Assembly: GCA_025618425.1 (NCBI GenBank)
Contig: CM046836.1
Span: 13,559,703-13,623,702 of the forward strand
Source: Heliocidaris tuberculata
Lineage: Eukaryota; Echinodermata; Echinoidea; Camarodonta; Echinometridae
Length of the DNA stretch: 64,000 nucleotides
Reading direction: 5' to 3'
The translations under genes and the position numbers were made by a program. The notes beneath the pieces are model-generated. The model ran no database searches. It had not been told where the DNA came from and saw only the letters and a list, made by a program, of their open reading frames with translations. Positions within the stretch are counted from its first letter, which is position 1, and every line of letters begins with the position of its first letter. Positions 29,343 to 42,500 of the stretch are shown here, piece by piece.

Positions 29343-30229
29343 GGACAACCTAGTTCTGGGGTATACCTGAGATGATACAATATGAAAACAGAAATGCAGA
29401 GAGAATCAGTGAATGGAACAAAAAGTAAATCTGATATGAAAAGAACACGTTGAGAGAGAGAGAGAGAGAGAGAGGTGGGGTAGGGGCAGGGGAGAGAGGG
29501 ATGGAGAGAGAGAATTCAAGATGAACAAACAGGGAGGAACAGAGAGATAGAGGGGAGAAAGAATTCTTGATGGCAACAGAGAAGAGTCTCAGAGATTAGA
29601 CAACAGTAGATTTGTCAAACCATACCCAAAAAAAGTTTATCGTAGATAGATCATGGACTAAGAAGAGAGGAGTATCAGGGGAGGAAGAAAGAAAACAAAC
29701 AGAATGAGGAAAGGAAAAGCAGAAGAGAATTAAAAAAGAGTGTGAGGCTCGCTATGGGAGAGAGAGAGAGCATATAGGAGATGGACTTGGTCTGAGTAGA
29801 GCAACAAAATAAGAGAGAGTAGAGGCTGGATGTCTACAAAATAAATGCCAGAAGAAAACATGATTTCTTTTTAAATTCTTGCTGGGAAGAAATATTTGGG
29901 TGATGACTATTAAATAAAATCTAGTCTTATATTTCACTCTTCATTTTGAGGGGTTAATTGGTCTGACAAGTCACACTCACAGCTAGCTACACTACTATTA
30001 TTCAATCGCAGATCAGTCGACTAGTTTCAGCCTCGTAGCGGTTATTTTCAATTTCAGGCAAGCAGGATTGAATATGACGTTGAAAGATGTTTGTTAAATT
30101 ATTAGGTATGAATTACTGAACTATTATCTTTATTCGTTTGACTGGTAATTTTTCATGTCTGTTACTTAGTGTGATGGAATAAAGTTGAATGAGAGTGAGT
30201 CAGACAGTGGCATGGATGATGTTGGGTGC
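29343..30229. other. intergenic DNA with GA microsatellite
   Basis: Purine-rich on the plus strand, with an uninterrupted GA run at 29452-29474 and further AGAGAG blocks to about 29770. Nothing coding is recognised. Confidence 0.5.
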
Positions 30230-30540
30230 ATGTTGCGTGCTGCTGCTGCTGCTGCTGCCAGCAGCTGACACCGCGCTGGCTTGAGCCTGAGGCTGAGGCG
30301 GGCCTATCCTAGGGCGCGGCGGCCGACCACACGGGTCCCGGCAGGCGCAGCTTGCGTGCCTACTAACTCCACGGTTATAACCTTTTTCAGGCATTATTGT
30401 GAAATCTGTCACCGGTCCATTCACTGCCGTTTATTTCGTCCGTGCCGGTGACAGCATATGCACTCCCATAGACTTTGTACACAATATGCGAGCGCACACA
30501 CGGGAAGAGAGGTGACAGATTTCACGATTAGGCCCTTGAC
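30230..30540. other. GC-rich island with CTG repeats and an inverted repeat
   Basis: Locally GC-rich, with a CTG run near 30239-30258 and GGGCGCGGCGGCC-type sequence, unlike the AT-rich surroundings. GTGAAATCTGTCACC (30399-30413) and GGTGACAGATTTCAC (30511-30525) are perfect 15-bp inverted repeats. It could be a promoter or non-coding first exon for CCDC57, 2.7 kb downstream, but nothing proves this. Confidence 0.35.
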
Positions 30541-30557
30541 CTTGTTGGGTAAGTGAC

Positions 30558-31345
30558 CAGTGGCGGATCTACGGGGGGGGGGGGGGGGGGGGGGGTTTTA
30601 GGGGGTTTAAACCCCCCCTCCCCTTGGGCTGCCAAGTAAACATTTATTTGGGCAAAAAAGAGAAAAAATAGAGCATGCAAGTATGCTTAAAATCGCAAGC
30701 TAGCAACCCTAAAAATGAAAAATCTCCCTACTGTAGGAGGGGGGATACCCCCCACCCACACCCTCCCCCCTCACTCGCTTCGCTCGCTTCCAAGTAAACA
30801 TTTATTTCGGCAAAAAAGAGAAAAAAATAGAGCATGCAAGTATCCTTAAAATCGCAAGCTAGCAACCCTAAAAATGAAAAATCTCCCTACTGTAGGAGGG
30901 GGGATACCCCCCTCCCACACCCTCCCCCCTCGCTCGCTTCGCTCGCTTCCAAGTAAACATTTATTTGGGCAAAAAAGAGAAAAAATAGAGCATGCAAGTA
31001 TCCTTAAAATCGCAAGCTAGCAACCCTAAAAATGAAAAATCTCCCTACTGTGGGAGGGGGATACCCCCCTCCCACACCCTCCCCCCTCGCTCGCTTCGCT
31101 CGCTTCCGAGTAAACATTTATTTGGGCAAAAAAGAGAAAAAATAGAGCATGCAAGTATGCTTAAAATCGCAAGCTAGCAACCCTAAAAATGAAAAATCTC
31201 CCTACTGTGGGAGGGGGGATACTCCCCTCCCACACCCTCCCCCCTCGCTCGCTTCGCTCGCTCGGGCTCGGTCTCTACGCTTCCTCGCAATACCCAGCTC
31301 AGCCCCTCAAACCCCCTCCTTGGAAAAAAGCTAGATCCGCCCCTG
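30558..31345. mobile_element. hAT-like non-autonomous element, copy 2, with 4 internal repeats
   Basis: Same ends and four-unit structure as 23639-24415 (units from 30634, 30792, 30951, 31108), flanked by its own 5-bp duplication GTGAC (30553-30557, 31346-31350). It starts with a G-run of 20 or more bases. Intergenic. Confidence 0.8.
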
Positions 31346-31350
31346 GTGAC

Positions 31351-32180
31351 TCCAGCTCCAGGAGCGCCGCGGGACTAGACTGTATTCTGTAGATCTAACT
31401 TATTACTTGGCCTTGGAGAGAAAGGGGCGAGACTGAAAAGATGCTCTTCATACATGTAATTGTTGCTTTCAATTCAGTTGGTATGGCTAGTCATGCTACT
31501 TACTAGTCATGCTAGTAGAGTGCCCAAGTCGGCAATATCGTGATATAGGCCCAGCAACTTAACCGTCTTGGTCTTGACTCTGTACCTTGTCTTTGTTGTA
31601 TACTTGTAGGCTAATTGATTACTTAATCCTCTTACTCTTAGAATTCTAACTTCAGCCAACTCACTAGTTTTTAATTTTATACTGCGACTCGTGTTACGGG
31701 CCCGTGCAACAACGTTGAACATCTTACAAAATACAAAACGGAAATGGGGCCTGTATCACGATTATAACATTATAGTACTCGTAAACAAGGCTGCGCGCAG
31801 TGCCCTTGTGGCTTGTCTGGGCACATGCGTAACTGCGCGATTCTGATAAAACAAAATATGGAACGAATACAAACTTTTCATCTTTAATCATATGATCATA
31901 GCGATATGTATTCATGCAAAAAATTAGTCAAAATATTGAAAAAAGGTCTTATTTCAGATATTTTATTCACAAACCTCAGAATGTTGTCTTTCAGTTCAAA
32001 ACTCCTGAACTGCATGTAAAATAGATGAGTGTGCAGACATGGGCACCATTGTAATTTGTTTTTTCAAAGTTGAAATGACACGGCTGCCATTTCTTGTGAA
32101 AATGGCAGTGTTCTTGCTCTAATTTTGATGAGATTTTTTGCAAACTTTTAAGTATATCAGGAACAATATGAAATTAAGCT
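31351..32180. other. intergenic DNA, no feature seen
   Basis: No gene, RNA or clear repeat recognised. Small ORFs lack splice context or family resemblance. Confidence 0.4.
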
Positions 32181-32597
32181 TTAACCCTTTCAGGACAGGA
32201 ATTATTTCAGGGCTAAATTGATCACATTTTGTTCTTCAAATTGGCAACAATAATATTTTTCTTTTAGTGCTACATGGTTCTAATAAGGTGTAATGTTTTT
32301 TAAAACAATATTCATAGTTAAAAATTCTGTTGAATAGTTGAAAGAAATTGCCAATTTTGATGAAAAACAATGATTTTAAACCTCTCAATGTGTTGCCAAT
32401 TTAAGGATCTCAAAGCTTATTCTTGTTTTTAAAATTCCTGGCATCAAATGCAATATGGTCATGCAATAAAAATGGACATAGTGTGTGCAGAAAATTTTGC
32501 TCTTTCTACTCATGCATCTGGTATATTTTTTAGAGCTCTGGATCAAAAATTATTGAGCCAAACCACAAAATGTGGTCAATTGTCTTGAAAGGGTTAA
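32181..32597 (+). mobile_element. piggyBac-like TTAA MITE, copy 3
   Basis: Starts TTAACCCTTTCAGGACAGG and ends TGTCTTGAAAGGGTTAA, about 417 bp. It is the same family and orientation as 4136-4550, upstream of CCDC57. Confidence 0.7.
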
Positions 32598-33205
32598 AGG
32601 AATATCAACGAAATTCAAAGAAAGTCAACTCAAGATATGTGAAGTTATAAAATTTCAGAGAAGAGAGAAAGCAGTCAGTTAATCTCATTCTTACAGTCTG
32701 ACTTGACTCAAAGTCAGGACAATTACAATACATTATCCTTCAAAAATTTCATCCATTCCGAAAGAAATATAGTAGATCTAACTGTTACTAGTGTTAGAAT
32801 ATTACTTTTTAGTTGTTCTTTCAAATGTTGTTGGTTTTGTTTGTTTGTTTTGGGTTATTTCTATTTAGAAAAAGATAACTCCAATTCTCCAAACATGTGC
32901 ACTAAATTTTAGTTTCAGATAGATCTAGACCTTGAGATCTATTTGGAAGCCTTTCATGAAAATGAAATTTCAGAAAATGTCAGTATGAGAAAGAAAATAT
33001 CTGTTTGAAATTTGATGATAAAGACTAATAAGAATCTCAGTATTTTTATCTGGATTATAAACTCTAGGTCTGAATATGAAATTGGATTCTTATTTTATGC
33101 CAACATGACCAGTTGCTGATGACACTCAAAACTCTTATTATAACTCTTATATTACAGGTATGGTTCAACAATGTGAAGGACTGACTGGACTCTTGTGAAG
33201 TGACC

Positions 33206-33494
33206 ATGTCACAGGAACATGCAGATCATGTGACCAGTATTGAGGATGAGTCCTTTGCCCGACTGGCTGCCGAGAAGGAGCAAGAATGGCGCCAACTGCA
33301 GGCTCTGCACGCACAGAGTCTTGAAGATCGCATCAAGGAGAAAGACAAGATCTTGAAGGAGCAACAAGAGAAATTTCAGATGTTGAAAGAAGATTTTAAA
33401 TTCAATCTGAAGCTTCTAGCAGAGAGAGATCAGGAATTAGATAGGTATTATTATTAGTCTTGTAGAGCACAGCACCATTTAAACGATATTTTCT

Positions 33495-33537
<43 letters not shown>

Positions 33538-36500
33538 CTCTCTCTGAAGATACAATTTGAACCCCCGGGGGAGGCGGGGGGGGGGGGGGGCACTCAGATT
33601 TTTTTTCAGACGGGGGTGTGCCGCAGACGCCCTCGAAACGGTATTCTAAGGAACGGACTAGAAGCAAAAATACAGAGTCTTTGGAACGGTGGATCCATAC
33701 CCAGCTGAGCGCAAAAACATGGTCTAAGGAACTACGGCACTTTATAGTGCAGGGATTCTATAGTGCATGCATATAGTAGAGTTACACCCGCACTATGTAA
33801 CTCAATGGCATGCAATGGCGCACGCAAGTGAATGGACGTACCGGTAGGCACGCGAGAGCAAGGGAACGGCGCACTGGGGGAAACGGAGGGAGACGAGCGC
33901 TTTTGATACGATCGGGTATCTTAAGAAGGCATTAGAAGGGTGAGAACGGCAGTTTTTGGAAATTTGGGTATCTTGAGAACGGCAATCAGCCGTTGAAAAA
34001 GGGGGTCGTCAAAGCGGCACATACCCGTCTGTCCAGTATGTTGAGTGCCCCCCCCCCGGATTTGAACCACTTTAATGTCAGAAATAATGAGAATAGTTAG
34101 CTCATTGCCCAACTTGAATAGAAATATCTCTTAAATTTTATTTTATACTTTAGAAACAGACAAACATGAATACATACATGTAGTAGGTCAGTTTAGCAAG
34201 CTTTTTAGCAAGCTTAAAGTGGTATTTTTGGCAGATTTTAGTACACCTATGTTTCTCTACTCTGGATTTTGTTGTATTAGTTTTTTTTTGTTTTTTTTTA
34301 AAGACCCTGAATACTTGTCTCATTTTGATCTCCCATAACTTTAAAACAGAGTAAGTTCTTGTATTGATACTTGTCCACTATAATATACAGGATATGCTTG
34401 ATTAGTACGCCAAGTTTTAGGACAATCTGATAATCCCTTCATGGAAATTTCTATTGAGTTCTAATCCTATTTTTGTCACCTTTGCACAATACCTCGCAAG
34501 TCAGTGTGCTTCAATAGACTGCAAGCTTTAAACCCTCATTTCTCAAAAGTAACATTCTGTGGGACTGGGCATTCTACTCTTTAAACTAAGGGTTAGGAAG
34601 ATCCAATGCTAATGAGTTATATATCATTTTAAAGCCGTGAGTCTCCTCTTACGGAATCAGACCTAAACTAAAAATTCATATCTGGCAACTTTTTGGTGGT
34701 TTTGTGGTGCCTGGTCACAAATAGTCTTTGACCTGACAGATGGTTCACGTACTTTAAAATGCTGTTTGACAACATTCTTTTGAAGGCTTGAGGTGACCCA
34801 GGAACAACTAAGAGCCAGGTTGCAGTCCCGTGAGGCAGGAATCAGTGAGCTTAAGATTCAGATTGATGAGCTGAAGACACGGAGAGCTCAGGATGACAGG
34901 TCTATGGAAGATCTTCAGAGGCACTACCAACAAAGGGTCAGGGAGAAACAAGCCGAGATGGAGCAATACAAGATGTGAGTTTGACTGCAGTTTAATGATC
35001 TATTGAAAAGCAAAGCTTTCAAAAGAGAAGTTTTGACAACAAAATTTTTGGAATTATTTCTTCTTGAAAGGCGGTTTGCAAATTTCTTCATGCAAACTCT
35101 AAAAAACTAATTTCAGATTATATTTCACTTAATTTAGAACCAAGGATGAACAAATTCCGGCCCAAAAGTGTGATAACATAGATAAAAAGCTGCCTTTTAC
35201 TGGGACTCTACTCCCACGACCTCCCAACTGAGGTAACAATTTTGAATTTCTATGAATAGCAAAAAAAAAGACCCTTAATAATATCATGATGCCATCCATG
35301 TTCAGATCCAAAGATGCTGAGCTGCAGGCCGAGCGAGATGAGCTTGAGTCACTGAGACGTGACATGAAGCAGCGGATCCGGGAGGTCGAGGAGGAGCTTG
35401 AGATCCAGCGCAGGGAGATGTCTGCTGGGTTCGATGATGCCACCAGGAGGAGGGAGAAAGAGTACAGGACAAAGATTGATGAGCTTAGTTCAGCTGTGCT
35501 TGCTCATGAAATGAAGGTAAGAAGGTCAAAGAGCAATCAACCATCAACATTTTGTTTTACTCAAAACGCCTACCTTATCCTTACTGTGCCCTCCACTTCA
35601 TAAGATTTAAGTATGTCCAAGATTTCAACAGTTTTTGATAGGACTGAACGTTTGAAATGCAATACCCTTTTTATATTCCAGGCAGAAAAATATTGTTTAC
35701 TTCATCCAAAGATATTGTACTCCAGTTGTAAAATTTTGACAGGAACTGCTTCCTACAGTGCTGAAATAGTTTGTGCATAAACTACTATGTCATCACTCTG
35801 AACACTTATGATCTTGCATTTTGGTGACGAAGTTAGGTGGAAAAGGTTGTGATTGGTATTCCAAAATATTAATTCCTATCAAATTAATTGCCGACAAAAA
35901 TTTCATAGCCCAATCCTACATGTGTAATATCATTTCAATGTAGTTAATACAGTGGATATGAAGAATTTTTAAATCTAAATATATATTTACCATAACCCCT
36001 GTTATCCATAATCTGACACAATGTAGGCCAAGCTTCTGAGCAAGGAGCTGGACTTGGTGAGAGGGGCTAGTCAACAGACCTCTGCAGAGCTCAACAAAAG
36101 TGACACTAAGATGGAAGACCTCAAGAAGAAACTCAAACATACAGAATGGGAGCTGAGTGACCTCAGAGGCATGAAAGATGCAAGGTAATAATTAGATCGT
36201 ACAATATTTTTCGGGGTAACAATTTCTCTGTGGTCAATTTTCTACCGTAGCCAAAGTCCTAACCTCAGTCCTAGACAGAGCATGTTATCTAACTCTAACT
36301 CTAACCCTATATTTAACCTAAAAACCAAATTGTAATTCTAACTCATTATTTTTGATTGAACTGAGAAAAAATGTCTGATCACTTGTATAAAAAAAAATTA
36401 AAAATCCAAAAGTAACATAATGAAACTTCTTTAATTTACATGCAAATTGATTTTCAAAGCTGATTGATATTAACATTATTATAGATGTCACAAGAATGTG

Positions 36501-39500
36501 AGGAAAGTGTTTTATTGAATCATGTCTCTGCTGCTAAAACTGCACTCCCCTCTCTCTCTCCAAATTTGAATGTCATTGTGAGGTGAATCTCTGCTCTGAT
36601 ACACGTCCAAAAGAAAATAATATTTAACAGAAAGATTTCCTACTCTGGTTAACCTGACTGCCCTGTTGACTGGAGCATACCTCAGTTTCTAGCCATCATA
36701 ATTTTCCTTATCCTGGTAGCCAAAAAAAGTAGTCACTAAATAGGTGTCACACATGTTATGCAGTGTAGTCATTGGAAAACAGGGATAGAATCTTTTTTGA
36801 TATAACAGATCAACTTTTGTAGGTTTGTGTACTTTTTCTTATCTCTCTCATTTCATGGCTGATTTTTTACCATAGAATTGCAGAGATTGAGTCTCAGTTG
36901 CTATATGCACAACAAGCAGTGGAGAGAGCTGAAGAGGAATTCAACAGAAAGTGAGTCCACACTGAACATTTTCCAAAAAGGGCTAATGAAGATTGTTTTA
37001 TTTTTCCTGATGATTATTCATCATATGTAATTTTGATAATAAGGCACAATAAAGTTCTATTATGGGCATAAGATTGGATAAGCTCTGCGTAAATCACAGT
37101 GGCCCGTATTATCCAAAATGTCATAAGTTAAGCCTGGCTTTACTTAGGCCACTGATTAATGCAAAGCCATTGTCAACCCCTAAGTCCTGTATAAATTACT
37201 ATATTTATGTAACAAATTTGTGAAACAAAAATATTTTTTGGCGTGAAATGAGCATCAGAAATCAATTCCATCGAGACAAGTTTTTTTATCTGCATGATTA
37301 TGATTTGAGGATTAAAAGAGGGCGTCATTTTGCACTCCATAATTTGATGGGCTAAATCTACGCCCTTAGGCAGGGTGTAAGCCTGGCTTAAAGTTAGGCA
37401 GCTTTGGGGAATATAGGCCATTATATCCTACATCATAAAATTCTTGTGCAAGGATTGGCCAGGAACATCTCATTCTTCGATGACTGGCATAGTTAATATT
37501 TTCTGAGGGGCACAGCCCCTCAGAAAATAGTGCTATGCCAGTCACCTCAGAGAATCCATAATTTCAACTGGACCCTCTCAGTGCAAAGTATATTTGATTA
37601 CTATTAGTGTTATTGTATTATTGTTGCTTTATTGGTTGTTGTTGTCACCACCAAAGTTACTAGCTGCTGTAGTTATTATTATTATTGTTGTTGCTGTTGA
37701 CATTATCATTACCATCATCATAAACACTGTTATTATTCTCATTGTCAGGCACAAGGAGCTGGACCGGTATGCCAGGGAGAAGGAAGCTGCCGTGGTAGGC
37801 TTGAAGGAGGCGCAGGTGGAGGCAGAGAGGAAGCTCCAGGAGGAGATCAGGAGACTGGAAGGAGACCTGGAGGCCAAGGAAGTTGAGAGGAGACGGGAGA
37901 CCTGGGAGCACCAGGATGCATTGAAGGACAAAGAGATACTCACTGAAAAGTGAGTTTGAAACTTCAGGGCCCCGTTTCATGAAACTTGCTTTCACTGACA
38001 ATTTACAATAACTGTTATAAGCTACTGAAATCCTTGCATCTGATGGGCTGAGAGCAAATTTGTTGGTAAAAATCACTGACAAGACACTTGATGAAATGCC
38101 CCCCAGGATTTTAGTTTGTTAAATACTCCACCAGCCTAATAGCATCAAAGTTAATCCTCTGTATTCATTGTTTTTTATCATTATCTCATTTTTTTTCATA
38201 CACAATTATATTGTAGTTGCATGTAATTTTTTTTTTGTTTTTTTGGAGAAATATTGTTAAAGTACATGTATGTAGTATCTTGTGATGTTCTTTTGTTTGT
38301 TGTTTGGCCATTGGGCCAGCTGTCAGACCAGCCCAATATAAACGCAAAGTTGAGCCAGCCTTGTACAGATTGTGATATAATGAAATACTGATAATTATGA
38401 GCCTACCATTACTACCAGAAATTCTTGTCAAATTTTTACCAGGACAAGGTTTTGCCCCTCCCCCTAAAGAGAGAATACATGTACCTGCAAACTAATCTTT
38501 GTCTGCTCTGTGTGCTTACAATGTTTGTGCAAATGAAAGAATGGAAGACAAAATAGTTTTCAGAGATAAGTTATCAGAGCTACCAATTACTACCCATATT
38601 CACTATGTTCATACAGAAATATGAAGAATACTGAAAGTTTCTTGCAAAGTACCTTTTTAGGAGATCCAGATTTCATGCATCGGGAAATATTTGGTTTACA
38701 TTGAAAGTAGAGAGATGATATGAAAGAAGCCTGATTTTTTTGTTGAAATTCTGCAGATATCAGCAACAGTCCAATGAACTGAGGAATCAACTGGACGGTC
38801 AAGTGTCCAAAGTGTCTAAGGACCTAGTATCCAAAGATCTGGTGATTGAGTCACTGAGGAACAGGGAAGGCAAGCTGAGGGCAGAGCTAGAATGCCGCCA
38901 GGATGACATACAGAGGTAGAGTAGTGTACTCATTGCTTTTATCTTTTGCTTTGGTTGTTGCAAGTTGAGATGCAAATAGATATTTAAGCTTGTCAGTATT
39001 TATTTTTCAAGATTTCACTTCAAATTATACAGAAGTTAGTAATTTGTAGTGCCATAAGCATCATAACTTAATAGGTCTGGATGCTTCTGCTTTTATCATT
39101 ACACTTCACTGAATGTATGATGTAGATGTATATTTAAAGGAGCAGAAATTTAAATTTTGTCAGTGACTATGTAGAATAGATATTTTAATAAAGTTGTATA
39201 GCATTGACATGCTTTAGATTTTCTTGTTTCGTAAGCAAAGGAGAACTTAGATTTACTCAGATTACAATGCCACCCCATCGTTATTGCCTAAATACATGCA
39301 TATTACATGTAGTATACTGTGAGAAATTCGATACTGACAATTTCAGCTAACACCATTTATAACTGTTCTTTACTTGTCTTCTGTTTATGTTGGAACAAAA
39401 GGTATAAGAAAGAACTAGTCCTTGCTGCAGAGAAGGAGCAGAACATGGAGCGCATGAAGGCTCAGCTGGAGCTGGACTGGCAGAGGAGGTATGAGGATGC

Positions 39501-42500
39501 TGAGAGGAATCAGTATGTCAAGTCAGAGGATTTGATTGCCAGGCTTACCAAGTCAAGAGATGATGTGAGTCTGGTCATATTATTTCCCTCATTCTGGCAT
39601 TTGCCTCCTGTCCCTGCAATATATTCTCCAGGGCCCTGTTTCATAAAAATTGTTATCAATAACAACTGCTCCATTTCTATGAAAAATTCGCTCTCAGCCA
39701 TCAGATGCAAGGATTTCAGTAGCTTATAACAATTATTGCAACTTGTTATTGATAACAAGTTTTATGAAACAGACAATACTGCATTGTCAAAGACTTGCTC
39801 ACAGGCGAGTGTCTTTATATACCTTTTCTGCATGATTTTATTTGTTTCTCTCATAATTTTAACACAATCAATGTCATTGTCTGTGCTTGTAGAAAAAAAA
39901 AATCTTTTGATTTTTTTATAGGACACAGGTTGGTATGCCAGATTCAAAATCTTGCCTGTTCATTAGAACAAAGTATTTTCTCACATCTCCTACTTATCCT
40001 TCTCATGACATAATGGGTTTGGTTTTTTTTTTTTTTTTGTTTTTGTTTTTGTTAACAGGCTGTTGCATTGACAAAAGAATTAGAGAGGGAGCTACAGCAA
40101 AGAGATGATTTGAATAGAGTCTTGGCGAGGGACAGAGACCAAGCTGTAGCCACACTGAGAAAACACAAGCTGCAGATTGAGCGAGATCTTATTCCAGTAA
40201 GTCAATGACTGCAGGGAAACATAATTCTCCCTTGTCATTTCTTATCTGTCGAAAACAAGCAAGTGATGAAGATCTAAGTTACATCACAAAAGAGCACTTG
40301 TCTGGTCTTCTTAAGCATAAGTTTACAAGCAAAATAAGCGACAATTGATGTAGTTCAAGTGGTGCTATCTCACATACATCATCTGAGCACACAAAATGAA
40401 ATTAAAAATTGGCTTTTAATAAAGCATGGGGTAAAGAGATTGGATATTATGTTGCCCACCTAGATATGCTGTAGAATAAATTTTGAATGGCATTGCATAT
40501 GAGCCAGGGAATCCCCCCCCCCCCCCCCCCCCCCCCCCCGAATTAGTGGATGAACATGCATATAAATTATATTTTGTTCTCATCTCTCCCCTGCAGAGTC
40601 GAGATACTGGTGTTGAGGAGGCCCACTTGGAGTCGAGGCAGCTTGAAGAGCTCCAGGCCCAGAATGAATCTCTCATTGCTGTCATCAAGGACATGAAGAC
40701 TGAGATGGAAGACATGGAAAGCCAGATAAACAGAAGGACCGAATATGGAGTGAACAACACAAAGAGAGAAGATAGGTCCATTATATCAAGACAGGAAAGT
40801 GCAAAGGATGAACAACAAGCTCCCTTTACTGAAGGTAGATAATAATATAGTTCATAGAACTCACACGGTTGTTTATGTAACGTTTACTCAATTATTTCAT
40901 TACACTGGGTTCTGTACTTTAGGAGCAGTTGAATGAATAGTCTGGCTTTTATACATAGTTATATTATGTAGACTACCCATGCTTGCTTACCTTTGTATAA
41001 ACTTCAGATTCAGCATACCTTATTTTAATTGGAGAAGGGGGCTCATTCCTGATGCTATTAGAAATTGATGGATTGAGTATGTCATTAAATTTTATTATAG
41101 AATATTGATAAAAATTTTGAGCATGAGTTTTATGCCTTCTGCCATAGAATATGTCAAGGCCCTGGAGAAAGAGTGCAGGGAGTTGAAGGTGGAAAAGAGG
41201 AGGCTGGAAGAAAGACTATCCACTATGGCACAGTCTATTCAAGAAGGAGGGGTGCTGTCATCTGGTCATCATGGAGGGATTCAAATTGACCTGAAAGAGA
41301 ACGATGCAATAAAGAGTCATGTGCAGTCATTGAATGACACCATTGGTAAGATGAAATATAAGCTTTGTATTCTTGGGGAAGTCTATTTTTCCTTGTATTA
41401 AAGTTGTTAGGAGCACTTCAATAAGTAGTAATCGTCAGATGAACAGTTTTGGTAGCAAAAAGGAAATTGGAAAGAAACATGTTCATTAGTTTCATGTTGT
41501 TTTCCTTGTATCAACAGAGGTTTGTATTCCATCAATGATTTCCGGTGAATTTTAGTGTAAATATCTGTAAGGAATGCTAGATCATGGTAACATAATGCCC
41601 TAGGCTAGGACCTTTCCACCCCAATGGCTCCCCACGTTACAGTCTTGAGGCTTTGCGTTGAGATAGCGTGTGTAGTCATTGTGTGTAGAATACACATAAT
41701 CCTAAAGGTTTTTGCACAGGTTATAGTGTATAATGCACGCTGCCGTTGTTGGGAGTTTATATCCCTGGCCCAGTATATAAATTATTTTTACTTCTCATTT
41801 GTGAAATCTTCACAGCATCTTAGTATTGCTAGTATCTTGCTATTTATCAACAAAAATCCAAGAAATCTGACGAAAAGTTTTTGAGGTAGTACCAAAACTA
41901 AAATATCACCTTTAATCATAGCTTCTAAGGTAGCACAAGCACTTTTTCAGCATTAGAATGTTTGTAAGTGTATTTGCGTTGATTTGCTGTTTTAATTACC
42001 TTGTTTTTTGTTGGGGGGGGGGGGTTTGTTTTGTTTTTTGCATCCAATAATTTATTGGTTGTTTAAAAGAAATCATGATATGCTAATGCAAAACTAAGAG
42101 GCTTTTAATATGCAGTGCACCTAATGGGGAATTGGATAAACTTTGACTTTTACATATAACAGTTTCTGTTACAAAAAGAAGGCAATGTAGTTGCCAGAAT
42201 TTTTTTTTTTTTTTTTTTTTTTGGGGGGGGGGTTGCTTTTTGGGGTTTGTTTGTTTGTTTGTTTTTTGACATTATATGTATGATTTGGTTTCTCTAAGGT
42301 GCCCTGAGAGCAGATAAGGTAACAACATCTGCCCAGCTGAGAAAGTGTCAAGCTAGACTCTCCCATCTAGAAGCTGAATTGAGCCAGAAGCAATATCAGG
42401 TGAGTCCAGTATTCCTTATTTTTTATGCCTGTCAGCACTATGAAACTGCCTCCCATGCACAGAGGATCACTCAGCTAGAAATTTTAGTGTACTTCACGGA

